Numbered from the stretch's first letter, positions 1-7,297 are shown. The stretch is DNA of 22,122 nucleotides from an uncultured Muribaculaceae bacterium (GCA_910584525.1 CAJUAT010000047.1:1-22122); one strand, 5' to 3'. Translations and numbers: made by a program. The notes: a model not told the origin generated them from the letters alone.

Positions 1-90
1 CGCTCAATTTTATAATCTGAAATCAGCAAGTTGAACTTGCGAAACTTGAATAATTGAGTGATTGAAGGAGTGCTTTCCGAAGTGCGACTT

Positions 91-260
91 TATGCCGCCT
101 GTCGAGCCGGGCATACGCTGCATATTGCGCAGAACAAACGGAGCAGCTCTATGCTGTCCGTTTTGCCGGTGCGTCGCCCCGCGACGATAACGGTAGTGTT
201 CGCGCCGATAAGTTGCGTGAGGCGTTGGGGCTTGTTAAAGTACACTTTCTTCTGTGCCAT
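91..260 (-). pseudogene. Frameshifted N-terminal fragment of a terminase-like ATPase
   Basis: Reading the minus strand from an ATG at 260 gives a short protein with a Walker A motif (GRRTGKT) after about 30 residues, followed by DSI. At about 148-149 there appear to be two extra bases: the original frame runs into junk and a stop, whereas skipping them gives a smooth continuation AAPFVLRNMQRMPGSTGGI down to about 91. After that the sequence turns into unrelated AT-rich DNA. The look of the N-terminus and the P-loop resemble the large terminase subunit of Bacteroidales phages and related elements; that assignment is from memory of the family and not proven. Only about 57 residues of what would normally be a protein of 400 or more remain, so this is a dead remnant. 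Confidence 0.5.
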
Positions 261-315
261 CGTCGGGATTATTCTTTGGGTCAGGGAAAAGCGAGTCAAA
301 TTGGCGTCGGCTCAT
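235..315 (-). CDS. Possible 26-residue ORF overlapping the terminase-like start
   Basis: An ATG at 315 opens a 26-codon frame, acidic and rich in Asp, Asn and Pro, ending at 235. It overlaps the start of the terminase-like fragment (ATG at 260) in another frame, and its own ATG overlaps the stop of a still shorter frame upstream (ATTGAATGA around 313-318). Such stop-start overlaps are typical of translationally coupled phage genes, which is the only reason to list it. It is probably part of the same decayed element and may never be translated. I do not recognise the product. Confidence 0.2.
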   Translation of the reverse strand: MSRRQFDSLFPDPKNNPDDGTEESVL

Positions 316-323
316 TGAATGGC

Positions 324-551
324 TCACCAGCCTGCGGCTGACGTTCGCCATGAGCCTCGTCTATTGTCGGAAAAAAGTTCCGACAATTCGAGGTCGACTT
401 CCTCAAACTCGACATCTTCAATGTCGATGGTTTCACGGCGGTATTTCTCAATCATGGCCGAGATTTTATCGGCGAGATTGGGAATACAGCCGTCAGTTCC
501 CAGTCTATAGCGTTTCTCAAAGCCACCTCGGAACAGCTCAGCAAGGTAAGA
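324..551 (-). pseudogene. Truncated unknown gene upstream of the terminase-like fragment
   Basis: The minus-strand frame from about 551 to a stop at 324 is open for 75 codons and reads like real protein, with a helical basic part (LADKISAMIEKYRRE) followed by a strongly acidic tail rich in Glu and Asp. It has no start codon near its upstream end: it runs directly into the tandem AGAGCGCGTTCC repeat at 547-577, suggesting that the 5' end was lost or displaced there. Its position before the terminase-like fragment, on the same strand, fits a small phage-type gene such as a small terminase or regulatory subunit, but I do not recognise the family. Confidence 0.35.
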
Positions 552-580
552 GCGCGTTCCTTAAGAGCGCGTTCCTTAAA
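547..580. repeat. Two tandem copies of the 15-bp AGAGCGCGTTCCTTA repeat
   Basis: Two exact 15-bp units (TAAGAGCGCGTTCCT) lie head to tail at 547-561 and 562-576, followed by TAAAA. The same core occurs at 6879-6898, in inverted orientation at 7332-7351, and at 10248-10268, always between genes. Here it marks the edge of the truncated minus-strand frame. Confidence 0.85.
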
Positions 581-650
581 AATTGTGAACATAATCCTCG
601 GCGGCGGCGTTCCTTTTATAGGTAAAACAGAAAGCATTTGTGCATTATGA

Positions 651-688
651 GGATGCTTGTAGGGACGCGCCATGGCGCGTCCGCATCC
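651..688. repeat. REP-like palindrome headed by GTAG
   Basis: A perfect 20-bp palindrome, GGACGCGCCATGGCGCGTCC, spans 663-682. It is directly preceded by GTAG (659-662), and outer arms GGATGC (651-656) and GCATCC (683-688) can also pair. A GTAG or GGAG tetranucleotide at the foot of a hairpin is a known hallmark of repetitive extragenic palindromes moved by RAYT transposases. Whether this copy belongs to such a family is inference; no transposase is in the window. Confidence 0.6.
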
Positions 689-710
689 GGTGAAATTAAT
701 GGGAGAGATT

Positions 711-824
711 ATGAAGTCGAAAGTAATAGAGGCATTGCTTGATGCGTTGAAAAGAGGGGGGTTGGGCACAGGCTCCTGCCCCATGCCGGTACCGGTTCCT
801 GTGCCGATAAGGAACAAGCTCTAA
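711..824 (+). CDS. Possible small protein, 37 residues
   Basis: An ATG at 711, preceded by a purine-rich GGGAGAG at 701-707, opens a 37-codon frame ending at 824, only 17 bp before the cation exporter. The peptide has an amphipathic N-terminal part (KVIEALLDALKR), a glycine stretch, one cysteine (C23) and a Pro-Val alternating segment (PMPVPVPVPI). The structured composition and the upstream purine run argue for translation; the very short length and the surrounding repeat debris argue against. I do not recognise the family. It could also act only as a leader for the downstream gene. Confidence 0.35.
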   Translation: MKSKVIEALLDALKRGGLGTGSCPMPVPVPVPIRNKL

Positions 825-841
825 AACGATTCAAGGTTCAG

Positions 842-1810
842 ATGATGAGACACGGTCATCGCAAGGATGATAACGGAGGTCTTCCCGAACTGCTGATGGC
901 CCGGTCGGGTCATGAGACGTCGGGAGTCCGCAAGGTGGTGATAACAGGGTGCGCCGTCAACGCGCTCCTGATGATAATGAAGCTGTGCGCCGGATGGTTC
1001 GGCCACAGCGAAGCTCTGGTGGCCGACGGCTTTCACTCGCTCAATGATGTGGCTGTCGACCTTATCATGCTTGTCTTCGTGGGTATCTCCTACCGCAAGG
1101 CCAGCGCTGCATATGCCTATGGCTATGGCAAATATGAGACACTCGCCTCCCTGCTGATAGCCATGCTGATGATATTCATATCGGTGATGATCGGCATCGA
1201 GGCCGTGGAGTCAATCATATCATATGCCCATGGCGCAGTGCTGGAACATCCCGACATATGGACGGTTTTCGCCGTGATAGCGGCTATGGGCACAAAAGAA
1301 TGTCTGTACCATTACTATTCCGGGTCGGCACGCCGTTACGGGTCGATAGCCCTGAAAGCCGCCGGATGGCATCACCGCGTAGACGCCATGACCTCCGTAG
1401 CCACCCTCATAGGCGTGGTGGCGGCGCACTTCCTCGGCGAGAAATTCAGAGTGTTCGACCCCTGCGCCTCCCTGCTGATCGCCTTGATGATTCTTATCCC
1501 CGCATTGCGGCTCCTCATACCCACCTTCACCGAACTTATGGAGAAGTCGTTGCCTCATGACGAAGAAGAAAAGGCCCGCAAGACTATCGGAGAAGTGGCC
1601 GGCGTTGAAGGGATAGCATCACTGAAGACACGCCGCTCGGGCCACAACCGGATGTTCGACATAGCCATATATGTGGCGCCGGGCACAACCGTGGAACAAG
1701 GCGCCGCAATAGCCGGCAAGATCGAGGAAGCTCTGCAACATTCTTTCTGCCCGCACATCTTCGTCTCCGTAATGACAAAGCCGCGGGCGACGGATCACCC
1801 ACGGCAGTAA
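842..1810 (+). CDS. Cation diffusion facilitator family zinc/cation exporter
   Basis: This 322-residue protein is a CDF-family antiporter that would export divalent metal from the cytoplasm in exchange for protons. About six membrane segments lie between residues 30 and 215, followed by a cytoplasmic domain (about 216-310) of the type that dimerises and senses metal. The transport site is visible as H65xxxD69 in the second helix (ADGFHSLND) and H177xxxD181 in the fifth (HHRVDAMTS). The HD/HD ligand set is the one usually seen in zinc-preferring members, so zinc is the best guess. The N-terminus has an extra soluble stretch with His4 and His6. ATGs at 842, 845 and codon 19 are all possible starts; 842 is the longest. 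It stands alone, convergent with the CoA-transferase. Confidence 0.9.
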   Translation: MMRHGHRKDDNGGLPELLMARSGHETSGVRKVVITGCAVNALLMIMKLCAGWFGHSEALVADGFHSLNDVAVDLIMLVFVGISYRKASAAYAYGYGKYETLASLLIAMLMIFISVMIGIEAVESIISYAHGAVLEHPDIWTVFAVIAAMGTKECLYHYYSGSARRYGSIALKAAGWHHRVDAMTSVATLIGVVAAHFLGEKFRVFDPCASLLIALMILIPALRLLIPTFTELMEKSLPHDEEEKARKTIGEVAGVEGIASLKTRRSGHNRMFDIAIYVAPGTTVEQGAAIAGKIEEALQHSFCPHIFVSVMTKPRATDHPRQ

Positions 1811-1877
1811 GACCCCATCCCACAAAAAATGTTAACGCAGGGGTCTTAATCCCCTGTCACGCATGGCGCAACAGGGG
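1811..1877. terminator. Probable bidirectional terminator with alternative hairpins
   Basis: The gap between two convergent genes contains GACCCC (1811-1816), CAGGGGTC (1838-1845), CCCCTGT (1851-1857) and ACAGGGG (1871-1877). Three mutually exclusive stems are possible: GACCCC with GGGGTC, CAGGGG with CCCCTG, and CCCCTGT with ACAGGGG. Placement after both stop codons suggests transcription termination in both directions, although no long T run follows. Confidence 0.5.
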
Positions 1878-1882
1878 AATGT

Positions 1883-3184
1883 TTATTTCAGACGCAGGAA
1901 GGAATAGCCGAAACGTTCTGCAGCCTCCCTTTCGAGCTCTTCGCGGAACTGCGGAGCAGCTACGGAAATCATCAGCTTGGCACGCTCGGCAAGATTCTTG
2001 CCCCGGAGGTTCACGATACCGTTCTCCGTGACGATATAGTTCGTCTGGAAACGGGTGGTGACCACACCGGCACCTTCGGTGAGAACAGGCTTGATCTTGT
2101 TCTGTCCCTTGTTGGTGGTGGAGAGCATGGCGAGGAACGAGAGTCCCCCCTCGCTGCGGCTCGAGCCATACACAAAGTCATGCTGGCCTCCTACGCCGCT
2201 GAAGATTTTCCTCCCTATCGAGTCGGCGCATACCTGACCCGTGAGATCTATCTCCAGACATGAGTTTATCGACATCACCTTGGGGTTGCTGGCTATGGTG
2301 AAAGGATTGTTGGTCCATGCCACATCCTTGAAGATAATGTCGTCGTTATAGTCGAGGAAGTCATAGAGGGCCTTTGAACCGAGAGCGAGCGAGGCCACCG
2401 ACTTTCCGGGCATCACCTTCTTGCAGGAGTTGTCGATCACGCCGCTCTTCAGCAGAGGCAACACGCCGTCGGTCATGGCTTCCGTATGCAGGCCGAGATG
2501 CTTATGGCCCGACAGTGCCCTGATCACAGCGTTGGGGATACCTCCCACGCCAATCTGCAGCGTGGCCCCGTCGGGAATAAGCTCGGCGATATAGTTGCCG
2601 ATGCGTATCTCCTCTTCGGTAGGCGTGGCCGTAGGTACCTCCACCAACGGCTCCGACACCTCGACGGCGGCGGCAAGCTGGCTGAGGTTTATCACGGCAT
2701 CACCCGGCGTGAATGGAACATAAGGATTGATCTGGGCAATCACCCTGTCGGCACATTCCACGGCAGCCGTGGCAAGGTCGGCCGACACTCCGAAGCTCAC
2801 ATTCCCCTCGGCATCCGGCATCGAACAGTTGATCAGCGCCACATCCACACGGCACGTACCGTCACGGAACAGCTCCGGCACCTCCCCCAGGAAGCGCGGT
2901 GTCATCGTGCCGTAACCCTCCGCAATCCACTGCCGGAAGGCGTTCGATACGAAGAAAGAGTCAATCAGGAAAGAGTCCTTGAACTCCGGGCGGCAAAGCG
3001 GCGATGGCCGGCGGCCTACCGCGAAACCGGAATAAATCACCACGTCCTTAAGTCCGGGACCACGCTCTGCCAGAGCCTCGCACAATACCTCGGGTATCGA
3101 CGTTGACCCCTGGATGTAGACATGGTCGCCGCTCTCTATCAGTCGGACAGCCTCGGCGGGCGTCACATATTTCGTACCGTTCAT
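1883..3184 (-). CDS. Acetyl-CoA hydrolase/transferase family CoA-transferase
   Basis: The 433-residue product belongs to the class I CoA-transferase family that includes 4-hydroxybutyrate and butyrate:acetate CoA-transferases. These move CoA between carboxylic acids through a glutamyl-CoA thioester. The catalytic glutamate is probably E235 in HTEAMTDG; glycine-rich oxyanion and CoA-binding loops are at 212-220 (GVGGIPNAV) and 328-344 (SGVGGQHDFVYG). The ATG at 3184 is chosen because it overlaps the stop of the aminotransferase (ATGA) and gives the family's usual N-terminus (YVTPAEAV); an in-frame ATG at 3259 would only add coding sequence of the neighbour. As last gene of the iorAB operon it likely transfers CoA from the acyl-CoA made by the oxidoreductase to acetate or a similar acid, saving the thioester energy. 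Exact substrate unknown. Confidence 0.88.
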   Translation of the reverse strand: MNGTKYVTPAEAVRLIESGDHVYIQGSTSIPEVLCEALAERGPGLKDVVIYSGFAVGRRPSPLCRPEFKDSFLIDSFFVSNAFRQWIAEGYGTMTPRFLGEVPELFRDGTCRVDVALINCSMPDAEGNVSFGVSADLATAAVECADRVIAQINPYVPFTPGDAVINLSQLAAAVEVSEPLVEVPTATPTEEEIRIGNYIAELIPDGATLQIGVGGIPNAVIRALSGHKHLGLHTEAMTDGVLPLLKSGVIDNSCKKVMPGKSVASLALGSKALYDFLDYNDDIIFKDVAWTNNPFTIASNPKVMSINSCLEIDLTGQVCADSIGRKIFSGVGGQHDFVYGSSRSEGGLSFLAMLSTTNKGQNKIKPVLTEGAGVVTTRFQTNYIVTENGIVNLRGKNLAERAKLMISVAAPQFREELEREAAERFGYSFLRLK

Positions 3185-4482
3185 GGCTTGTTGTTGAAGT
3201 TCTTGAGATAACGTTCCAAGCGCTCGAACTGCTCGTCGCTGGAGACCATCGACACACACGCGCGAATGCCTTCCTGCTCGCTGCCGGTGGTGGCAAGAGC
3301 TATGGAGCTGATGCCATGCTTCATGAGTTCCTTCTGCAGCTCCGCACCGCTCATGCCGTCACGGCCTATCGTGAAGAAGAAACCGTCGGCTATAGGCTCG
3401 TCGCCATCCATGTCGTAGACAATCCTGAACCCATTCTGCTCGAAAAGCTTCTTCATCCTTTCGGCACGCCGGCCATACTCCGAACAATGCTCCACAAACG
3501 GGAGCTCTCCCTCTACCGCCGCCTCGAGCATCCGGGCCAGCGCGAACTGCGCCGAATGCGATGTGCCCGACGACGACACATACAGCACTCCATATATATA
3601 AGCGTCGCCGAAACGGGGTATCTCATAGAACTTCTCCAGATAGTCGTATTTGGTGTCGTAGACCTTGTCGCCGATGCATACCAGCGCTATGCGCTGTCCG
3701 GCATAGCTGAAGATCTTCGACCCCGACAGAAGCAGGATATAATTGTCGGTATACCTTGCCACCGTCGAGCCCACCGCGCCGGGAGCCTGTATGTCGCGCC
3801 GGAAATCCATGCCGAAATATGCCATGTCCTCCAGTACTATCGCGTCATACTTCGTGGCGAGACGTCCGATAATCTCCAGCTCCTCCTCTGTAAGGTTGGT
3901 CCATGCCGGATTGTTGGGATTGCTGTACATGATTCCCGTCACGTTCCCCTTGCTGAGGTAACTTTCGAGCTTGGCCTCGAGAGCCTTTCCGCGATAGGGG
4001 TAAATGTCGAACTGTTCGGTCTTGATGCCGAGCACCTTGGCCTGCTGACGGTTGGCCGGGAAACCGGGCATGATGAAGAGCATGGTGTCTTTCTTCTCCT
4101 TGAGGCGCTGAGCCAGGAGGAGCTGCAGCGTGAAGCTGCCCTGCATGGAGCCGACAGTGGGTATTATACCTTTCTCGTCAATATCGATGTCGAGGAAGCG
4201 TTTCAGGAATGCCTTTCCGGCTTTCTTGAGGCGCGGCACCCCCTGGATGGGGGGATATATGTTGGCCACGCCCTCGCGGAGGGCCTCTATCTCGGCCTCC
4301 ACGCCAATGGACTCGGCGTCAAGACCGGGATTGCCTATTTCCAGATGAATCATCGGCTCGCCGGCACTCTGCTCCAGCTCGTGGGCAAGACCGCATATCT
4401 GCCGGATGGTGGCCCCGGCTACATCCATGATGCCCAGACGCTTCACAGCATTGTCAAACTCTACGTCGCTGATCGGAAACAT
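3181..4482 (-). CDS. Class I/II PLP-dependent aminotransferase
   Basis: This 433-residue fold-type I aminotransferase would convert an amino acid to its 2-oxo acid with pyridoxal phosphate. Visible landmarks are NPNNP (188-192), D219 and Y222 in LEDMAYFG for the cofactor ring, the Schiff-base lysine K256 in SGSKIFSYAGQR, and R264. Length and motif order are normal. It lies 13 bp downstream of iorB and overlaps the CoA-transferase start by 4 bp, so the three are almost certainly co-transcribed. The context suggests it supplies aryl- or indolepyruvate, or another 2-oxo acid, to IorAB; the substrate cannot be read from the sequence. Confidence 0.9.
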   Translation of the reverse strand: MFPISDVEFDNAVKRLGIMDVAGATIRQICGLAHELEQSAGEPMIHLEIGNPGLDAESIGVEAEIEALREGVANIYPPIQGVPRLKKAGKAFLKRFLDIDIDEKGIIPTVGSMQGSFTLQLLLAQRLKEKKDTMLFIMPGFPANRQQAKVLGIKTEQFDIYPYRGKALEAKLESYLSKGNVTGIMYSNPNNPAWTNLTEEELEIIGRLATKYDAIVLEDMAYFGMDFRRDIQAPGAVGSTVARYTDNYILLLSGSKIFSYAGQRIALVCIGDKVYDTKYDYLEKFYEIPRFGDAYIYGVLYVSSSGTSHSAQFALARMLEAAVEGELPFVEHCSEYGRRAERMKKLFEQNGFRIVYDMDGDEPIADGFFFTIGRDGMSGAELQKELMKHGISSIALATTGSEQEGIRACVSMVSSDEQFERLERYLKNFNNKP

Positions 4483-4495
4483 ATCGGGTAGGGTG

Positions 4496-5083
4496 TTATT
4501 TGTTGCACATTTCCATTGCTTTCTCTCTGCCTGCGCGGAAGGCGGCGATGTTGGCTTGAACTATGTTCTCGCCCTTGGCGCCGAACACCTGCGCGATGGC
4601 CTTCTCTATCTTCTCGGCCGGTATGTCGATGAAAGGAGAGGCGGCGCCGAGCAGCGTAAGGTTGGAGCTGCGTGCCGAGGCCACGCTCTTGGCTACCTCC
4701 TCCATGTCGAAGGCCACCACCCTGTCATGACGCGAAAGCTCTTCCTCGATGCGGTGCATCTCCGGATAATTGTCGATGTTCACGAAGGGGAGTGTGGAAG
4801 TCACTATCCACCCGTTGGCCGACAGATAAGGAAGATATCTCAAGGCCTCCATAGGCTCGAGCGACACTATCAGGTCGGCGCCACCGAGGGGTATGAGGTC
4901 GGAATGTATGGGGTCAGAACTCAACCGGAGGTTCGACTGCACGTCGCCCCCACGCTGGCTCATGCCGTGCACTTCAGCCTGTTTGAGGTAAAGATTGTCG
5001 GCAAGCGCCGCCGAACCCAGTATGGTGGCTATCGTAAGGATGCCCTGGCCGCCTACTCCGGCCAATACTATATCGCTTTTCAT
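4496..5083 (-). CDS. iorB: Indolepyruvate oxidoreductase subunit beta
   Basis: This 195-residue subunit has the gamma-type fold of 2-oxoacid:ferredoxin oxidoreductases. The N-terminal glycine loop GVGGQG (9-14) and the EVHGMSQRGG signature (37-46) are clear. It partners with the TPP-binding alpha subunit encoded immediately upstream. The start at 5083 is chosen because it opens directly with the conserved MKSDIVLAGVGGQG and leaves only 4 bp after the iorA stop; an in-frame ATG at 5161 would overlap iorA by more than 70 bp with an unlikely Pro/Arg-rich leader. Cytoplasmic, oxygen-sensitive complex by family knowledge. Confidence 0.93.
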   Translation of the reverse strand: MKSDIVLAGVGGQGILTIATILGSAALADNLYLKQAEVHGMSQRGGDVQSNLRLSSDPIHSDLIPLGGADLIVSLEPMEALRYLPYLSANGWIVTSTLPFVNIDNYPEMHRIEEELSRHDRVVAFDMEEVAKSVASARSSNLTLLGAASPFIDIPAEKIEKAIAQVFGAKGENIVQANIAAFRAGREKAMEMCNK

Positions 5084-5087
5084 GGTC

Positions 5088-6737
5088 TTACTTGTTATTT
5101 GTTGCGTTTGCGGCCTTGGCTTTGGCGGCGGCATGGCGCCGTGCCGTCTGGATGCACTCACGCCGCGAGATGATCACCGACAGTCCCTTGTGGTTGATTT
5201 CCTCTTCGAAGAGTGCCTTTATCTGGTCGTGCAGTTTGGGGAGCGAGTCGATGGTGCGCACATGTTTGGGGTCGGCGCCGAGGCCGAGGCATATCTCCTC
5301 GAGCTTGCCTGTGCCCTGCGAATCCTGGCCGCCCGTCATGCCCGTGGTAAGGTTGTCGCTGATCACCACCACGATGTTGGAATCCTCGTTGATGGCGTCA
5401 AGCAGGCCCGTCATGCCGCTGTGGGTGAAGGTGGAGTCGCCGATAATGGCCAGCGATGGGAACTGACCGGCATCCGCCGCACCCTTGGCCATGGTGATGG
5501 AGGCACCCATATCCACGCACGAGTCTATGGCATTGAAAGGCTTGAGGAAGCCGAGGGTATAGCAGCCTATGTCGCCGAATACCTTCGCATCGGGATATTT
5601 CTCCAGCGCGGCGTTCATGGCGCTGTAAACATCGCGGTGACCGCATCCCTGACACAAGGCGGGCGGACGCGGCACAACTATCTCGGAGGCTGCCGGAACT
5701 TCGCGCCTGATAAGGCCTTCCACCTCGCCAGCCGCGTTGACGATGGCCTTTCCAACCTCGTCGGGATCGAGTTCGCCGTCGCGCTTCACCTCGCCGCTAT
5801 GCTTGCCGCAGATAGGCTTCCCTTCATAAAGGAGTCCGCGTACCTTCTCCTCGATGAAGGGCTGTCCCTCCTCAAGGATGAGAAGTTTTTCGCACTTGTC
5901 GTGGAGAGTTCTGATCATCTTGGCGGGCAGAGGATACTGTCCTATCTTCACCACGGGGAAAGGCACTTCGCCCTCGAAGCTCTCGCGCAGGTAATTGTAG
6001 GCCACGCCGCTGGCGATAATTCCCAGACGATGGTCGGCACCCTCCTCATATCTGTTGAAGGGAGACTTCTCCGACTCCTCCATGAAGAGTTGCTGTTCGG
6101 CTATAAGCTGACGGTTCCTGACTTTAGACACGGCAGGCATGAGCACCCAGCGCCGCGGGTCGGCGGGATAATGGAGATTATTCTCCTGCGAGGGCTCTTC
6201 GTCGGTCTCCACCACCGCGCGTGAATGCGACAGGCGTGTCACCAGGCGTGTAAGCACCGGAATCATGCAACGTTCGGAAAGCTCGAAGCCGTAACGCGCC
6301 ATATCATAGGCCTCCTGCTGTGTGCCCGGCTCAAGCATGGGAACCATAGCGAAGCTGCCGTAATAACGCGAGTCCTGCTCATTCTGCGACGAATGCATCG
6401 ACGGGTCATCGGCGGCGATTACCAGCAGACCGCCGTTGGCTCCGGTCATGCCAGAGTTTACAAAGGGGTCGGCGGCTACATTCAGTCCCACATGCTTCAT
6501 GGAGGTGATGGCACGCTTGCCGCAGTACGACATGCCCAGAGCCTCCTCCATGGCTGTCTTTTCATTGCTCGACCAATGGGAGTGGACGCCTCTGGCCCGT
6601 GCCACGGAATCCTTCTGTATATACTCCAAAATTTCAGTCGACGGGGTACCCGGATAGGCATATGCCCCCGACAGTCCCGCATTGATGGCTCCGAGCGCTA
6701 TGGCCTCGTCGCCCAACAAGAGTCGTCTCATCTTCAT
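5088..6737 (-). CDS. iorA: Indolepyruvate oxidoreductase subunit alpha, lacking a ferredoxin tail
   Basis: The 549-residue catalytic subunit should oxidatively decarboxylate indolepyruvate, phenylpyruvate or related 2-oxo acids to acyl-CoA and CO2, using TPP. The pyrimidine-binding domain is at the N-terminus (AYPGTPSTE 27-35; HWSSNEKTAMEEALG 54-68). The TPP domain carries CQGCGHR (362-368), GDSTF (433-437) and SDNLTTGMTGGQ (460-471). Archaeal IorA proteins usually continue into a C-terminal module with two 4Fe-4S ferredoxin clusters; here the protein stops just after VIISRREC (521-528) with an Ala/Lys-rich tail and no CxxCxxC set. A second ATG at 6731 is equally possible. First gene of a four-gene operon, with a convincing promoter upstream. 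Confidence 0.92.
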   Translation of the reverse strand: MKMRRLLLGDEAIALGAINAGLSGAYAYPGTPSTEILEYIQKDSVARARGVHSHWSSNEKTAMEEALGMSYCGKRAITSMKHVGLNVAADPFVNSGMTGANGGLLVIAADDPSMHSSQNEQDSRYYGSFAMVPMLEPGTQQEAYDMARYGFELSERCMIPVLTRLVTRLSHSRAVVETDEEPSQENNLHYPADPRRWVLMPAVSKVRNRQLIAEQQLFMEESEKSPFNRYEEGADHRLGIIASGVAYNYLRESFEGEVPFPVVKIGQYPLPAKMIRTLHDKCEKLLILEEGQPFIEEKVRGLLYEGKPICGKHSGEVKRDGELDPDEVGKAIVNAAGEVEGLIRREVPAASEIVVPRPPALCQGCGHRDVYSAMNAALEKYPDAKVFGDIGCYTLGFLKPFNAIDSCVDMGASITMAKGAADAGQFPSLAIIGDSTFTHSGMTGLLDAINEDSNIVVVISDNLTTGMTGGQDSQGTGKLEEICLGLGADPKHVRTIDSLPKLHDQIKALFEEEINHKGLSVIISRRECIQTARRHAAAKAKAANATNNK

Positions 6738-6791
6738 AGTTTAGATTTAAGTCGATAAAGCTGCTATCGCCCTATCTGTGTTTTATAATTG

Positions 6792-6823
6792 CAAATATAG
6801 TCTTTTATTCGTAATTTAGCAAA
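6792..6823 (-). promoter_or_regulatory. Bacteroidota-type promoter of the iorA operon
   Basis: On the minus strand TTTG (6823-6820) and TATATTTG (6799-6792) are separated by 20 nt, matching the Bacteroidetes -33/-7 consensus TTTG and TAnnTTTG. Transcription would begin near 6785, giving a leader of about 45-50 nt before the iorA ATG at 6737. Confidence 0.7.
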
Positions 6824-6916
6824 AAATTATGTTTTTTCATCTCCGGCCCATATGCTTAAGGGCCCGCACTATCCGTTATTAGAGCGCGTTCCTTAAAATT
6901 TCGAGGCCGTAGGGCG

Positions 6917-7005
6917 GCTCTTTTCGAGCAGATTTTACGAGTCGAGGAGGGAGCGATGCGGGCATCGTGACTGACGAGACCTCGGGAAATATGCCGAAAA
7001 GAGAC
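6917..7005 (+). repeat. Covarying hairpin element, copy A
   Basis: GGAG (6950-6953) is followed by the stem CGATGC (6954-6959), loop GG, GCATCG (6962-6967) and TGACTGA (6968-6974). An outer imperfect stem pairs CTCTTTTCG...ATTT..CGAG (about 6918-6942) with CTCG..AAAT...CGAAAAGAG (about 6981-7003). The motif recurs at 7255-7279 and 21914-21937 with different but still complementary stems. Confidence 0.65.
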
Positions 7006-7238
7006 GGGGCGGAGGTGATTTAATGTCGTCGGAGTTATTCCTATGATTGAAAGATACCTCGTCCGATACCCTTCCGGTCTCAGCATTAGAGAATAAGGAT
7101 TTATTATTATTCTTTAATATAAGGATACGCGATTTGTAAAAATATTATAATTGACAAAAATGATTTATAAGCGCATATTAACAATCTCGGAGGCCTTGAC
7201 GCGGAGGAAGTTACCTTCGCCCTCGCAGACTTGGCCGC

Positions 7239-7297
7239 TTTTAGCCGCTTGCTGTCAGTCACATACCTCGGTATGCTCCTTCAGCAACCGGTTAAAA
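7239..7297 (-). repeat. Covarying hairpin element, copy B
   Basis: Read on the minus strand: GGAG (7279-7276), stem CATACC with GGTATG around a GA loop (7275-7262), then TGACTGA (7261-7255). The outer stem pairs 7239-7254 with 7282-7297 at 14 of 16 positions. It mirrors copy A within the same inverted-repeat element but shares almost no stem sequence with it. Confidence 0.65.

Noticed and set aside
3103..4491. A 462-codon open frame on the plus strand opposite the aminotransferase
   Set aside because: It is antisense to a gene with all catalytic motifs, has no recognisable domain, and results from the codon bias of the real gene. The same applies to the 467-codon frame at 14521-15924 opposite hutU and ftcD.
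6856..7086. 76-residue minus-strand ORF
   Set aside because: It is the translation of one arm of the inverted-repeat element, ending in the same NFKERAL peptide seen at other repeat copies.
7152..7182. TTGACA followed by TATTAA as a promoter of dsbD
   Set aside because: This is a proteobacterial-type pattern with a 19-nt spacer; Bacteroidota use a different consensus, and it lies in AT-rich DNA where such matches are common.
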